DNA from: Ascaphus truei
Taxonomy: Eukaryota > Chordata > Amphibia > Anura > Ascaphidae
Assembly (NCBI GenBank): GCA_036426205.1
Contig: CM071573.1
Span: forward strand, 48,323,874 to 48,387,873
DNA length: 64,000 nt
Direction of reading: 5' to 3'
Every line of letters starts with the position of its first letter. The first letter of the stretch is position 1. The translations under genes were made by a program, and so were the position numbers. Shown one piece after another: positions 23,601 through 35,700 of this stretch. The notes below the pieces were generated by a model. The model was not told the DNA's origin. It made no database searches and saw only the letters and a program-made list of their open reading frames with translations.

Positions 23601-26600
23601 GGAAAGGTCGTATCTTTTTAATATTGCGGCGGAAAAAAATGACAGGTTTTTGCTACCTTTTGAATGAGAGAGTAGAGTGTGACCCCTAGGCAGCGTGCTT
23701 GTGTCACTGGGTGAATGATGGAAGTACTAACATGCAAAAATAGAGAAAAGAAACCTAGTATATAAGCACTCTTCTTCACAACTAAATGTATAATGAATGT
23801 ATTAAAATACTTTATTGAATCAATGAATAAAAAAATGGGGTTTAAAATAAGATATATATCAAACAGTACGTGACTGTCATTAGTAACGTAACTCTGGTAA
23901 GTTAGGCTGATGAAACATATGGGGATCCCTTATAGATATTCGGGATCCCCATATGTTTCATCAGCCTAACTTACCAGAGTTACGTTACTAATGACAGTCA
24001 CGTACTGTTTGATATATATCTTATTTTAAACCCCATTTTTTTTATTCATTGATTCAATAAAGTATTTTAATACATTCATTATACATTTAGTTGTGAAGAA
24101 GAGTGCTTATATACTAGGTTTCTTTTCTCTATTTTTGCATTCTTGTTTCTACCTAGTTAGCACCTCACATTGGTTCAAAATATTAAGTTGTGCGGGTGTT
24201 CTCTGTGTGTATATGGAAGTACTAACAGTAATGTGGATGGAGGTAGGTTTGACAGGAAATATGAGGAGCTCTGTTTTTGACATGTTAAGTTTAATATTGG
24301 AATGTATCAAATTCTGCATCTAGGACCATCACTTTTTCGTTAAATAAATAAAATCGATTTGCTTGACTGGACTTGTATACTCCTCTGACTAGATAAAATG
24401 CATTAAATGTAATGAACAAAATCAACAATTTTCTTGCATTTGGAGCAGTTGCATGACACACTTATTTTTGTGGTCCGTCTTAGTACACTTTTTTAGAGTG
24501 TTAACTCTTAAGGGTTAATCAGTGATTCTAATAATCGTAGAGCTGTGATTATGCAACATTTTTTTTTTTATTACAGCAGGGCCCCGCTTCTCGGCGATCC
24601 GCTGATACGGCGGCACCGAGATGGGGGCCGCCATGTTGAATTTGAATTCGCGAATGGGCGGGGGCGGGTGCGCGCATGCGCAAGACCGCAGGTCGCACAT
24701 GCGCAGAACGGTGAAAATGCCGGTTTGCGCATGCGCAGCAGTGAAAATCGCCGGATCAGCTTTCCGGCAATTTTCACTATACGGCGGGCCTCTGGAACGG
24801 AACCCGCCGTATACCCTGGGCCCTGCTGTACCATAATGTTATGGCTCATTTCTTCTCACACTGAACAACTATTGGTCAAATCTTATCTAACAGTCGGGAA
24901 GATAGATGTGGATTATCAAGATCAAGAAGCCATTAGAAATACCTACTTCAGGTTTCGTAAAGAAGACTGCTGGTTTTAGTCATGTGTAGTGTTTGGGATT
25001 CCACAGGAACAAACCTGACCTATACAAAAAATAAAATTGATGTACCATTGTATATGCATACTTATGTATTCCTTTGTGTGTGTGTGTGTAGTTCAACACC
25101 AAGCAAGAAGGATGAAGTGACTGATAAAGATGATGCTACGAAAACAGATAAGGGAAAAGACAAAGAGGAGCAGGCACCTGGGACATCTGATCGGTCAAGA
25201 AGTAGCAAATCTGGTAAACTAAAGCATTCCTTGATGCATGGGAAGGGTAAAAAATACAAAAAGATGGAGAGACTCGCTCTAACTGATATGGAGGGTGCTA
25301 CCTATGATTGAGCTTACACAGAAGCTGAATTGATAATTCAGGTAGGGAGAGAGTAATCCTTTTTAAACAGGTACATAATCATTTCTATCATCCTACACAT
25401 TAAACTGAGATAACCACACCTATGACAGACATCAAACCATCCCTTCTAGTGATTGACACACCTGATACCTTTTTATAAATACACAGTATCGGTGAGGTGT
25501 ACTACTAACTGTGATTAACATGGAAGGGTACCTCGAACTTTAATGCCATTGACCCACTTGGGAACATGAATTTAATCCTAAGGCACTCTGGTTCCTGTTG
25601 GTACAATCCTCTCCGGGGAAAACAAAATTGAGGTTTTAATCTCCCTTGTCACGTGAGCCAATAGGAAGCCGCAACATTAATTAAGACTTCCTTTTGGCCA
25701 TCGTGACTCACTGGTTTTAAACCTCAAAGTATTGACATCACCCTCTCTGGTAAATATCAGGGTATCCGTGGAGCTGAAATGAAAGCGCTTCAGCTGCAGG
25801 GGCCATTGATTCGTACCTCTACATTAAAAGAAAAGAGGGTGGGGGCAAGGTGGGCCTACTGCTGATGGGGTAAGCTGCTGAAAGTGTTATGTAAAGTAAT
25901 TTTATATGACCATGTAAAACCCTGTATTGCTATCTAGTTGTTACAACACCTGTTATTTTAAAATAAGCAAACTAATTTTTTTTCTTTTTCTTTTTAGGGA
26001 GTAGAGGAACTGAAAGAATTGTTGTAATGGATAAATCTAAGGGGGAACCTGTCATTAGTGTAAAAACGTCATCCAACTCAAAGGAAAGGGTAAGAATTGT
26101 TTTTGTTTGTCTATAGATAAACCTTTTATTATAGTTCGTAAACAGTCACTGTTGATCAGTGTCCTTTAAAATAGCGAATAAAATATGACATTTGTAGTAA
26201 GTAATAAATGGTTATTGATCCTATGTTGAAAAACTTGACATTTTTATACAGGAGTATCCATAGATTTTTTTTATTTGCTGTGTGCTGATTTTGTACATGT
26301 AACAAAGCGTATACGGTTAACGTCATGGTCTATGAAGCGGTTCAAATCCCAGTATCCACATACAATTAGATTGTAAGATTTATGGTGTCTGCGTGTGCTG
26401 GTTAATGCTTTACTGGGTGAGAGATGCTACCTTTGTTCTCAGGCACCAACATTAATTAAGCATAATTGGACACGATCTCGCCAGTAATATTTTGGTTGCA
26501 TCCACTCCTGGCATTGAATACCCCACTATAAAGTCAAGATTGCTTCATTGTAGTAGTGATCAGTACATTAACCAGCACACACAATCTGATGATCCTAAAT

Positions 26601-29600
26601 CTGAGAGGTTTTTGTTTAATGGTCTTAGTCACTGTCCTTGCTGCAAACAGTTGCGTATTTGATAGCGGCATACACATTTTCTAGAATGCCAGATAATTGT
26701 GATTTTTAAAATAAAAATAAAATATATATAAAAATATATACTTATACAGTGTATTTTTTTTTTTTTTTAAAGAGTTCCAAAAGTCAGGAGCGTAAATCTG
26801 AGAGTAAAGAAAAGAAAGACATGTTGTCCTTCGATAAAATTAAAGAGCAGCGAGAGCGTGAACGTCAGAGGCAAAGAGAGCGAGAGATAAGAGAAATGGA
26901 AAGAGCAAGGTAAGCCGTGATTTATTTATTTTAAGTAATAATACAGCTCATTTTATGGTACTTTTTCCAGATTATGGAAAACAGAAATTAGAAAGGGATG
27001 GGGGGCATGGAATATAACATTGTTGTCATCACTGTCTGGAACATAAGCCACGCACGCATGAAGGATATTATGGTAAACTCTGTGTAACTAGGATTTTAAG
27101 AAAAAGTCTGGGAAAGGCAGGAGGGAATGGGTGGGGGCAGTAAGGTGGTGGGTAAACACCCATGAGAGGGCAAGAGATGGGGTAAATTACAAGACCAGGT
27201 AGTGGGGGAAGTTGGGGGGGGTTGGGATAACAAAGTAAAATTTAAAAGTAGCAGTTCATAGTCTTCGTTGGTTTAGCTTCCAGCTTGCTCTCCATACGAT
27301 GGTCACATCTTTTGGGTCACTGTACACAGACATTACAATTAGTTAAATCGCGTACACAGTTGAAATACATATAAAAAAAAAATCTTAAATCCTCAGGTAT
27401 GACTAAAACACGCCAGCCAGGGTGCCGCTGTTTGGTCAAATTTTCACATGGTGTCTATCTACCATATATGCCTTAAGTGTCTCCATAGGTAATACTTTCC
27501 AAATCATCATCTTGGCTTGTGTTACGATTGGTGCATTGGGGGTTTGCTATTGTGGGCATTTACACATTTTGTTGCAATAGAAATTAGATGGGTTTTTGGG
27601 TGTGCCTATCTGTGTTTTTGGTACCGGTCTACCCAGTGTACCGACCATGAGTCACGCAGTGTTCGTACCCCAGTCATTTGGGATAGCATGTGAAAATCTG
27701 ATTAACATAATCTAGAGTTTGGGGCCAGACCACCAAATATGTGTAATGGAGGCTGTTTAGCCACAACCTCGCCAACAAAGCAGGAAGCGGGTCGGAAACA
27801 TTGTATGCAGTTTGGTTGGGGTAAATTACCACCTATAAAGCAACTTTTAGTATTTTTTCTTTGTGGTCACACACATTGAGGATTATGCAGATGTCGTTGA
27901 AATGTCAGCCCAGTCATCCAAGTCAAGAACCTTTCCCAGTTCTCGTTCCCATTTTACCATATATTTGTCTCTTGATTCCTCCTGTATGTGAACTAGTAGT
28001 GTATAGACTAAAGATAATATTGGATGCTTCCAAAGCGTTCTCATGTAATGATTCAAATGGTTTAAGATTGACCAACGTAATTTTACTGTTAACGTGTCTT
28101 AATTGGAAGATGTTTCTAATTAAGCGGGGTAGTTTTGTCTCCCTGGGTGATATACATAGTTACATAGTAGATGAGGTTGAAAAAAGACCTACGTACATCA
28201 AGTTCAACCTATGCTAAATTTAGATGACATACTTTTATCTTATCTGTAGTTCTTGATTCGGAGGAAGACGACTAAACCACATTGACATATTATCCAATGA
28301 TATCTCATAAGGGGAAAAATAAATTCCTTCCTGACTCCAAAAATTGTCAATCAGATTACTCCCTGGATCAACATTGTCAATCAGATTACTCCCTGGATCA
28401 ACATCCAACGCATGTTTACTTATTTGGTATATCCCTGTATACCTTTCCTTTCTAAAAAGATGTACAGCCTTTTTTGAACAAATCTATTGCATCTCCCATT
28501 GGTAATGAGTTCCACATTTTAACTGCCCTTCCTGTGAAGAACCCTTTCCTTTGCTGGTGAAATCTCCTTTCCTCCAACCTTAAGGGATGCCCCCGAGTCC
28601 TTTGTACTGCCCTTGGGATGAATAGTTCTTTTCAAAGCTCCTTGTTCTGTCCCCGACTATATTTGTATATAGTTATCATATCCCGTCTTAGGCCGCGGTC
28701 CCAGTCTCCACTGTAGCGCGTGCCAACCGCGGTCTGGGGGTAGACGTAGGAGATTGCGACAGGGGCATGGCGGGGGTTTTGCAGGGGCGTAGCCACCCCT
28801 CCATCGCTAGTTGTAAATACAATGTTAGTACAATGTTAGTGTCTTTTCAAAAACTCGTCATATAGCGCGGATGCCAAATCCGTGCTAAAGTACATAGTGG
28901 GCCCAGCCCCATTGAGGGGCGGTACTTGTTCATGCGGCGTGCGCTGTAGAACATACTGGGGACATAGCCTTAGATGCCTGTTTTCTAATGTAAACAAATC
29001 TAATTTAGCTAGCCTCTCCTCATATCCATCACCTTTATTAATTTGGTGCACTTTCTCTTTTTCCATAATGTCTTCTATGGAGTTGTACTCCATATTCAAG
29101 GTGTGGTCTTACTAGTGTTTTTTTTATAAAGGTGCATAATTATGTTTACTTCCCGTCCATCCATTGCCGTTTAATGCAAGATATGATCTTGTTTGCCTTT
29201 TTTGCTACTGCATAACTTTGGGCACTATTGCTAAGCCTGCTGTTTACAAGCACTCCTAAATCCCTACCCATCAAGTATTCTCCTAATTTATCCCCATTTA
29301 GTTTGTAAATCTCCTGTTTATTCTTTTTACCCAAATGCATAACCTTACATCTACCATTTACCTGTCCAAATTTACAGTCCATCCAGGTCCTTCTCAAATT
29401 ACAGCCTGCTCTGATTCTACTACCTTACACAATTTAGTGTCATCAGCAAAGATGTTGACTTTGCGTTCTCTGCCAACCTCATGATCATTAATAAACAAGT
29501 TAAAAAGCAGGGGTCCCAGTACCGATAACTGAGGTACTCCACTCACGACCTTAGCCCAACCTGAAAAAGTTACTGTTATGACAACTGTCTATCCTCCAAC

Positions 29601-32600
29601 CAATTTGCCTTATTTTGTACACTAACCTCGTGTGGAACCGTATCAAACGCTGTTGCAAAATCTAAGTAGACCACATCAACTGCATTACCCTGGTCTAAAT
29701 TCCTACTTACGACCTCAAAGAAACTAATAAGGTTAGTTTGGCACAACCTATCCTTCATAAATCCATGCTGGCTATTACTAATAATTTTGTTTTCCGTTAG
29801 ATATTCCTGAATATTATCTATCCTTACTAAGCCTTCAAGTAGCTTCCCCACTATTAATGTCGGGCTTACAGGTCTGTAATTCCCTGGTTGTGACCTAGCT
29901 TATTTTTTTAAATATAGGCACCACATCTGCTTTACGCCAATCTTGTGGTACTGAGCCTGTTGAAATGGAGTCCTTGAATATTAAATGTAATGGTTTGGCT
30001 ATGATTGAACTTGGCTCCTTAAGAACTCTTGGATTATGCCATTGGGGCCAGGTGCCTTATTTACTTTAATTTTATCAATCCGCCTATGAACTTCTTCCTT
30101 GGTTAACCAACTGTTCGTTAATATATATGTCCCAATTGGAGCAGGTTTGCTCCTTTCCATATCTTAATCTTTCAACCCCGGAGAAAGGACATGGTTTTAT
30201 AGTTTCGTGGTGATCGGGGGAGGACACTGCTGAGACACCCCCATTATTATCCAACAAAATACAATGATTTGATGTCTGTTTTTTGTTCCTTGCTCTTTTG
30301 GAGGACCATAAAATATCCTGTAGTTTACCATGCCTGAGTTTCAGCTTCCATATCCACGCAACACACTATGTCTTCGTCTAGGTACCTATAAATCAGTTGA
30401 CCTAATTGGGCCACCTTTATAATATTGAAGTATCTTAGGTACCTCTAGTCCACCTCCTTCCCTGGGGCGCTGCAACAATGTTTCATTGACACTTGGTTGG
30501 CAGTGGTTATAAATTACATTTCATAGAGGCCCTCTGCATTAAAGTCTAGATTTATTATTTTGTTTAGTTAACTCCCGCCCCCAGGAGAACGTAATGAAAT
30601 GTATGACCGCAACAAATGAAACAAAACAGAGTATCATGAAGATAAAATAACACACAAGTTTTAATTTAAAATGTTTACCAACACTAAGAGCACTTTAAAA
30701 AAACAAAACAAAAAAAAAGACAACTGCCTTTGGATGATGTTTTATATTTATTTGCATGTTAAACGTATCACAGCTATTGGTTTGCTTTTGGCCCTATGCA
30801 GTTATGGTGCTTTTAAATGTAAGCTCCAAAAATAACTTAAACTCAAGCAATAATTGTGTTCAATACTTTGATTTAACTCGGTCTAACCATTACGATTAGT
30901 TTGTGTAATGTTTGTTATACTATTTCCGAAACACGGGCACCAACATTCTCTAATCTTATAACAAGCTAAATTGTGACATCTGGATCTCTCCTATTAATGT
31001 ATCTCAAATGAAACAGAGAACGAGACAGGAGAGAAAGGGAACGAGTCCTCATCATACGCGAAAGGGAAGAAAGAGAGAGACTTCGCAGGGAGCGTGCGAG
31101 ACTTGAGTTTGAAAGAGATCGACTTGACAGAGAACGGATGGAGAGGGAGAACCTAGAAAGAGAGCGAATGCGCATAGAGGACGAGAGGAGGAGAGAACAG
31201 GATCGCATTCAGAGGGAGAGAGAGGAACTGCGACGCCAGCAAGGGCGGCTACGTTATGAACAAGATCGCAGATCTAACATAAGAAGACAATATGATGCTG
31301 ATGGAAGGTACGACTAATGCTTATACGTATTCAGGCTTTGTTTTTTAACACTATTTTAACAAAGTTCTCAATTTGTATGCAATTAGGGAAACAAAACACA
31401 ATATAGTGGAAGGGGTGGGACGCAGGGAGGCGGCATCAATGGGAATCTTTCCAAATAAGATGACAACATAGTCACAATATATAGAATATATTGTAAAACT
31501 GTCTTTAGGCTTCAAACAGACAATACGTTTCTAGGATTTCACAGCAATAATGTTTCCAATTCTTGAAACTTGGACATAGTATTGCTAATGTAGCTAGCTA
31601 GACACCTTCCTATTTCCATTACTAATGGGATTTGATTAGGAATATTCGCAATTGACTGAGGGTTAATTTGTTTCCAGAATCGATCGGCAGTTTAGTTAAT
31701 TTGTTTTCAATAAAGGTAAAGTGCAGCTTGGGCTGCCTCTTTACACCCTGCACTGTTCGTGGTCCTTGAGGACTGGAGTTGGGAACCTCTGTTTTAAAGG
31801 GACTTGTGTTAATCCATTAAAGAAACAAATCTGGTTGCAAGAAAACAGGACCAATATGGCTACTAGATTTTGCAGTTTAGTATTCATATTCATGTTATTG
31901 AAATGTGACTTGACACAAAAGCCGTTGTTTCAACTGTTGATGCTTTATGAAAGCTTGTAGCTTTATGAAACTTGTAGGCCTATAATTAGGCAACCTTTGT
32001 AAATAATTTAGAAAATGCTAAAAATTGCATAACATTACCATTTCTGAACCGTATTTTAGACTAAAAAAAACCTGCATCTACTCGGGCTATGAAGCCTTAA
32101 GAGCTTAATATTTTATTATATTTGAGGCAAAGCGCATATAAGAAATTTTGATGAACCTTCATGCAATAGTGAGTGTCACAATAGCCGTGAATTATAAACC
32201 TGTTCATATGATGTGAAATTGGAAAAAATTACCATGGTTTATTTTGTAGTAATATCTCATTTGTTTTTGTCAATAGGAGAGATGATTCTTACTGGCCCGA
32301 GGCAAAGCGAATAGCTTTGGATGATCGATACCGTGATTTAAGCAGATCAGATCGCTTTCATGATTTTGACCACCGGGATCGTGGCCGATACCCAGATCGT
32401 TCTTTACATATGGAGAGGTCAGTAGAAGGATTTTCTTTTGCACGGGATTGCCAAGTTGGTTACTTCTGGTTCGTCAGCAGTCTCATTTTACCATTGGGCC
32501 ATATGGGCTCTCTTCCATGATGTCAATTTGCTTGTGCAAGAGGGGGGCATTTTCTGCTCAACATGCACATCTCTCATGGTAGAAGCTTATGTAAAATCAA

Positions 32601-32743
32601 ATAATTTCTTATTGTTTGATTAATTAGACATGGCACTGATTAGAGATTCCAGCAGTAAAACTTTTTGCAGCTACTGGTTCACTGTGGTGCTATCAGGGAT
32701 TGTATCTTTAACCGTTTTGGTGCTGAAGTGCTGCATACATACT

Positions 32744-32776
<33 letters not shown>

Positions 32777-35700
32777 GTGTTGCAATTACATGATTGTAAG
32801 TCACGGCTGTAATGAGTAACTGAAGTCTTCTTGGTTCAGATCAGGCTTCTGCACTCTGGATGCCGTTGGCAAAAAAAAGGCCATAATGTTCACTGAATCT
32901 CATGAGGGTCAATGCTGGTCCTTTGACATCCATTCAATAGGACACAGTTCCATTGAAACTTTTACTGAAGAAATAATATACAAATGCCAAAGCATCCGAT
33001 ATGTTCATCTTCGCATACTACTTATTGCGACTACATTGGAGAACTGTTTAGTTTACATTAAATTATTGCTATACGTTTTGTTTTGAACATCTTTTCTATT
33101 CTATTTCAGGAGAGAGAGCTCAAGATCAGGTTTTGGAAGCAGAGATGGGGTTAGTATTAAATGTTTTACAGTATAGTACAAAGAAAAAAGATTGGACTAC
33201 CAGTTGTCCAAATTTTTTTACTTGACTTGCCCAATAATAAAACTGTAGCAATATACAAAAAAATGAAATTAAATGTTATGGTTCTTGGCAAATATATTAC
33301 CTTTTTTTTCCTTGCTGCAGTAAACAGAAAATGCCCCCAAAATATTTTTTTTGTATTGCATACCCAGTAGTGTTTTGGGGGTAGTTTCTGCTGTAAAACC
33401 TAATTGGCTTCTAGTTTTGTATTACTTTGAATCTTTACGATTCCTAGTTTTGGGATTTAATTTTATTTTTACATTGGACCCTCGGATCTGGAGATCATTC
33501 ACCTATGATGTCCTGGCCCATTTGGGAATTAGAATGGCCTTAGTTGGAAGGGTTTGACCTGCAAGGGAAGGTGGCTGTTGATTAGATAGATGGCATGAGT
33601 CTATCTGGTAAAAATCTTTGAAGAGGGAAAAAACACTCCTAATTTCTCCAGATCAAAGTATCCTGGTGTAGATCTGTTTGCTGCTTTATTTGCGATGCTG
33701 AATTTTTATTTTTATTTTAATGCCGTGCAGAATTTGATATAGTTTCTCCTTTATTTTTCAGAATTACCCCGAACGTTATAGTGGATCAGACCGTCATGGG
33801 CGAGATCCCCGCGATGGATGGGTTGGATATGAAAAACGCATTAATGATGGACGGGGTGTCCCACCACCAGCAAGGTTGGTAAACAGATTTACCCCTGGTT
33901 AATTTAAGGTTTTTAATTTTAAAAATACTTGGTATCAAATGCAAATAAAATACATGCATAATTTTAGCAAAAAACTTGCTGTGCACCTAGCCGCAGGAAG
34001 AAATGCAAACAGCCCCCGCTCCTGGGAGAGTAAAACCGCGGCTGCCTGCGTTGGGTCTATTCTGCCAAATGGACCTCTCCATAGAAAATGTCTTGCTGCT
34101 GGGGGAAACGGCAGGACCTGGGCCTTTGTTTCTCCTGGCAGGGAAAACGTGACTGGCTGCATCTGTATGAGGATTATTTGAGGGGCAAACGATGGCGGGA
34201 CACAGGACTGATAATAGAGAAATCTAGTCTCAGATCGGCATTTTTTTAAATTATTTTTTGAAAGAGTATTGCTGACACTACTTGTAAATTCGGGCGCCTG
34301 TCACCTGTTGCTCACAAATTATTACTGCTATAAGTCATGGATGTGCCAATCCATTACACAACTGCTCTAATTGTGTCCTTCAATATATGCTGTTTTGGGG
34401 AAAAATTCCAACAAAGTTCTTTAAAACCGTTGCTGGTAAATTTCACGCACCATCTCCGTCATTACTAAACTTGAACAATCTCTTCAGATGTTATCCCTCC
34501 AGTGCCCACTTTTTATTCAGTACTGGTTAAAACGTTCTGGACAGCACTCATCTCCATACTCTAATATTCCTAGTACAGCAGATGTAATGCTCCTTTGGCG
34601 CTGACCCCCAGGGGCTAAGCAGTAAAGGGAACTCTATTCATAACGCTATGCTGCGTGGTAACGTCATTCATTGACTTACTCAACAGCTATTCACATTTCC
34701 TAAAAAGGATTGATGAGACAAAGTCCTAGGAAAAAGGGGGAGGGGGTTCCGGCAATTTATGGTTTGTTTTGTTGTCATAGACACACACACGAGATCTGCT
34801 TTATTTTGAACCAGGAGGGATAGGTATATTGTCAGAACAGATACAATAATCACTCTGCAAGTCTGCAGTTAACCACGATTAACACTAAATAACAGGGACT
34901 TTCACAAACAGAAGACCCAGTTTCATTATTTGAAACTACAGAAAAGGTTTGGTTACGCTGCTGCCCTTTGCAAAATCTCTTCTGTAGGTACTAGATCAAA
35001 AGTATTGTGGGGTGTGGCATTAAAAAAAAACAAAAATAAAAACTTGACATTTTGTTTCTCAATTTTAGAGACGGTCGTGATTGGGGAGAAGACCATGGTC
35101 GTAAAATTGAAGCTGAACGTGTGTGGCAGGGAAGTGTAGATGGCATTGTAGGAAGAGACCATGACAGATGGCAAGGTCTGTATGAGGTTTGGCATTAAAA
35201 GGAAATGATTACTGTGAAGATCATTATCGTCAAAGAATGCTGATATTTGATAGAGAAAATATTTGGCAGGCTTTTAAACCATTGAAAAAATGGGTGCCAT
35301 TTTCTTAACAAAAGCAAGCATACTTGGAGACCCTTGATTTATACTTTTACATGTTTGTGCTCTTAATGTACACTGGACCAGTGCAACATGCACATACTCG
35401 AGATTTACCAAAAGATCAGATCTAAGACTGACGTTACGGTCACATTTGTGTATCATCTTTGATAGCCTGAGAATGTTTATAAAAAAAAAACACAGCAAAC
35501 CTCTGCACTCTTCAACTTGGCCTCTTGTGGCGTCCTTCTCAAACAGTCTTTAATACAATCACTCCAACAAAGTTGCAACACTCAAACCGCTTTTCAAGGC
35601 GTTACTGCATTTATTTGCTTAATGCTGACCACAAAACGTTCCTGGGGTGTGGGTGACCCATCCTTTGCCCGACTGTCCCCAAAACTTTGATCGTCAACAA

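Larger units (their letters stand above)
22845..24300 (-). mobile_element. L2-type LINE 3' fragment, interrupted
   Basis: Minus-strand relative of 12951-13930: the same 3' tip and the same ORF-end segment, truncated and with frameshifts. It is split at 23733-24212 by an insertion flanked by a 15-bp duplication of the LINE sequence. The LINE resumes at 24228 and continues to about 24300. Confidence 0.85.

Noticed and set aside
26300..26400. A tRNA gene
   Set aside because: A B-box match is present, but the A box is poor and no cloverleaf closes; kept only as a possible SINE.
32317..32520. Frame reading through the donor after the SAFB exon at 32417
   Set aside because: The first part is the SAFB exon. 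The extension past 32417 is intron with no conservation.
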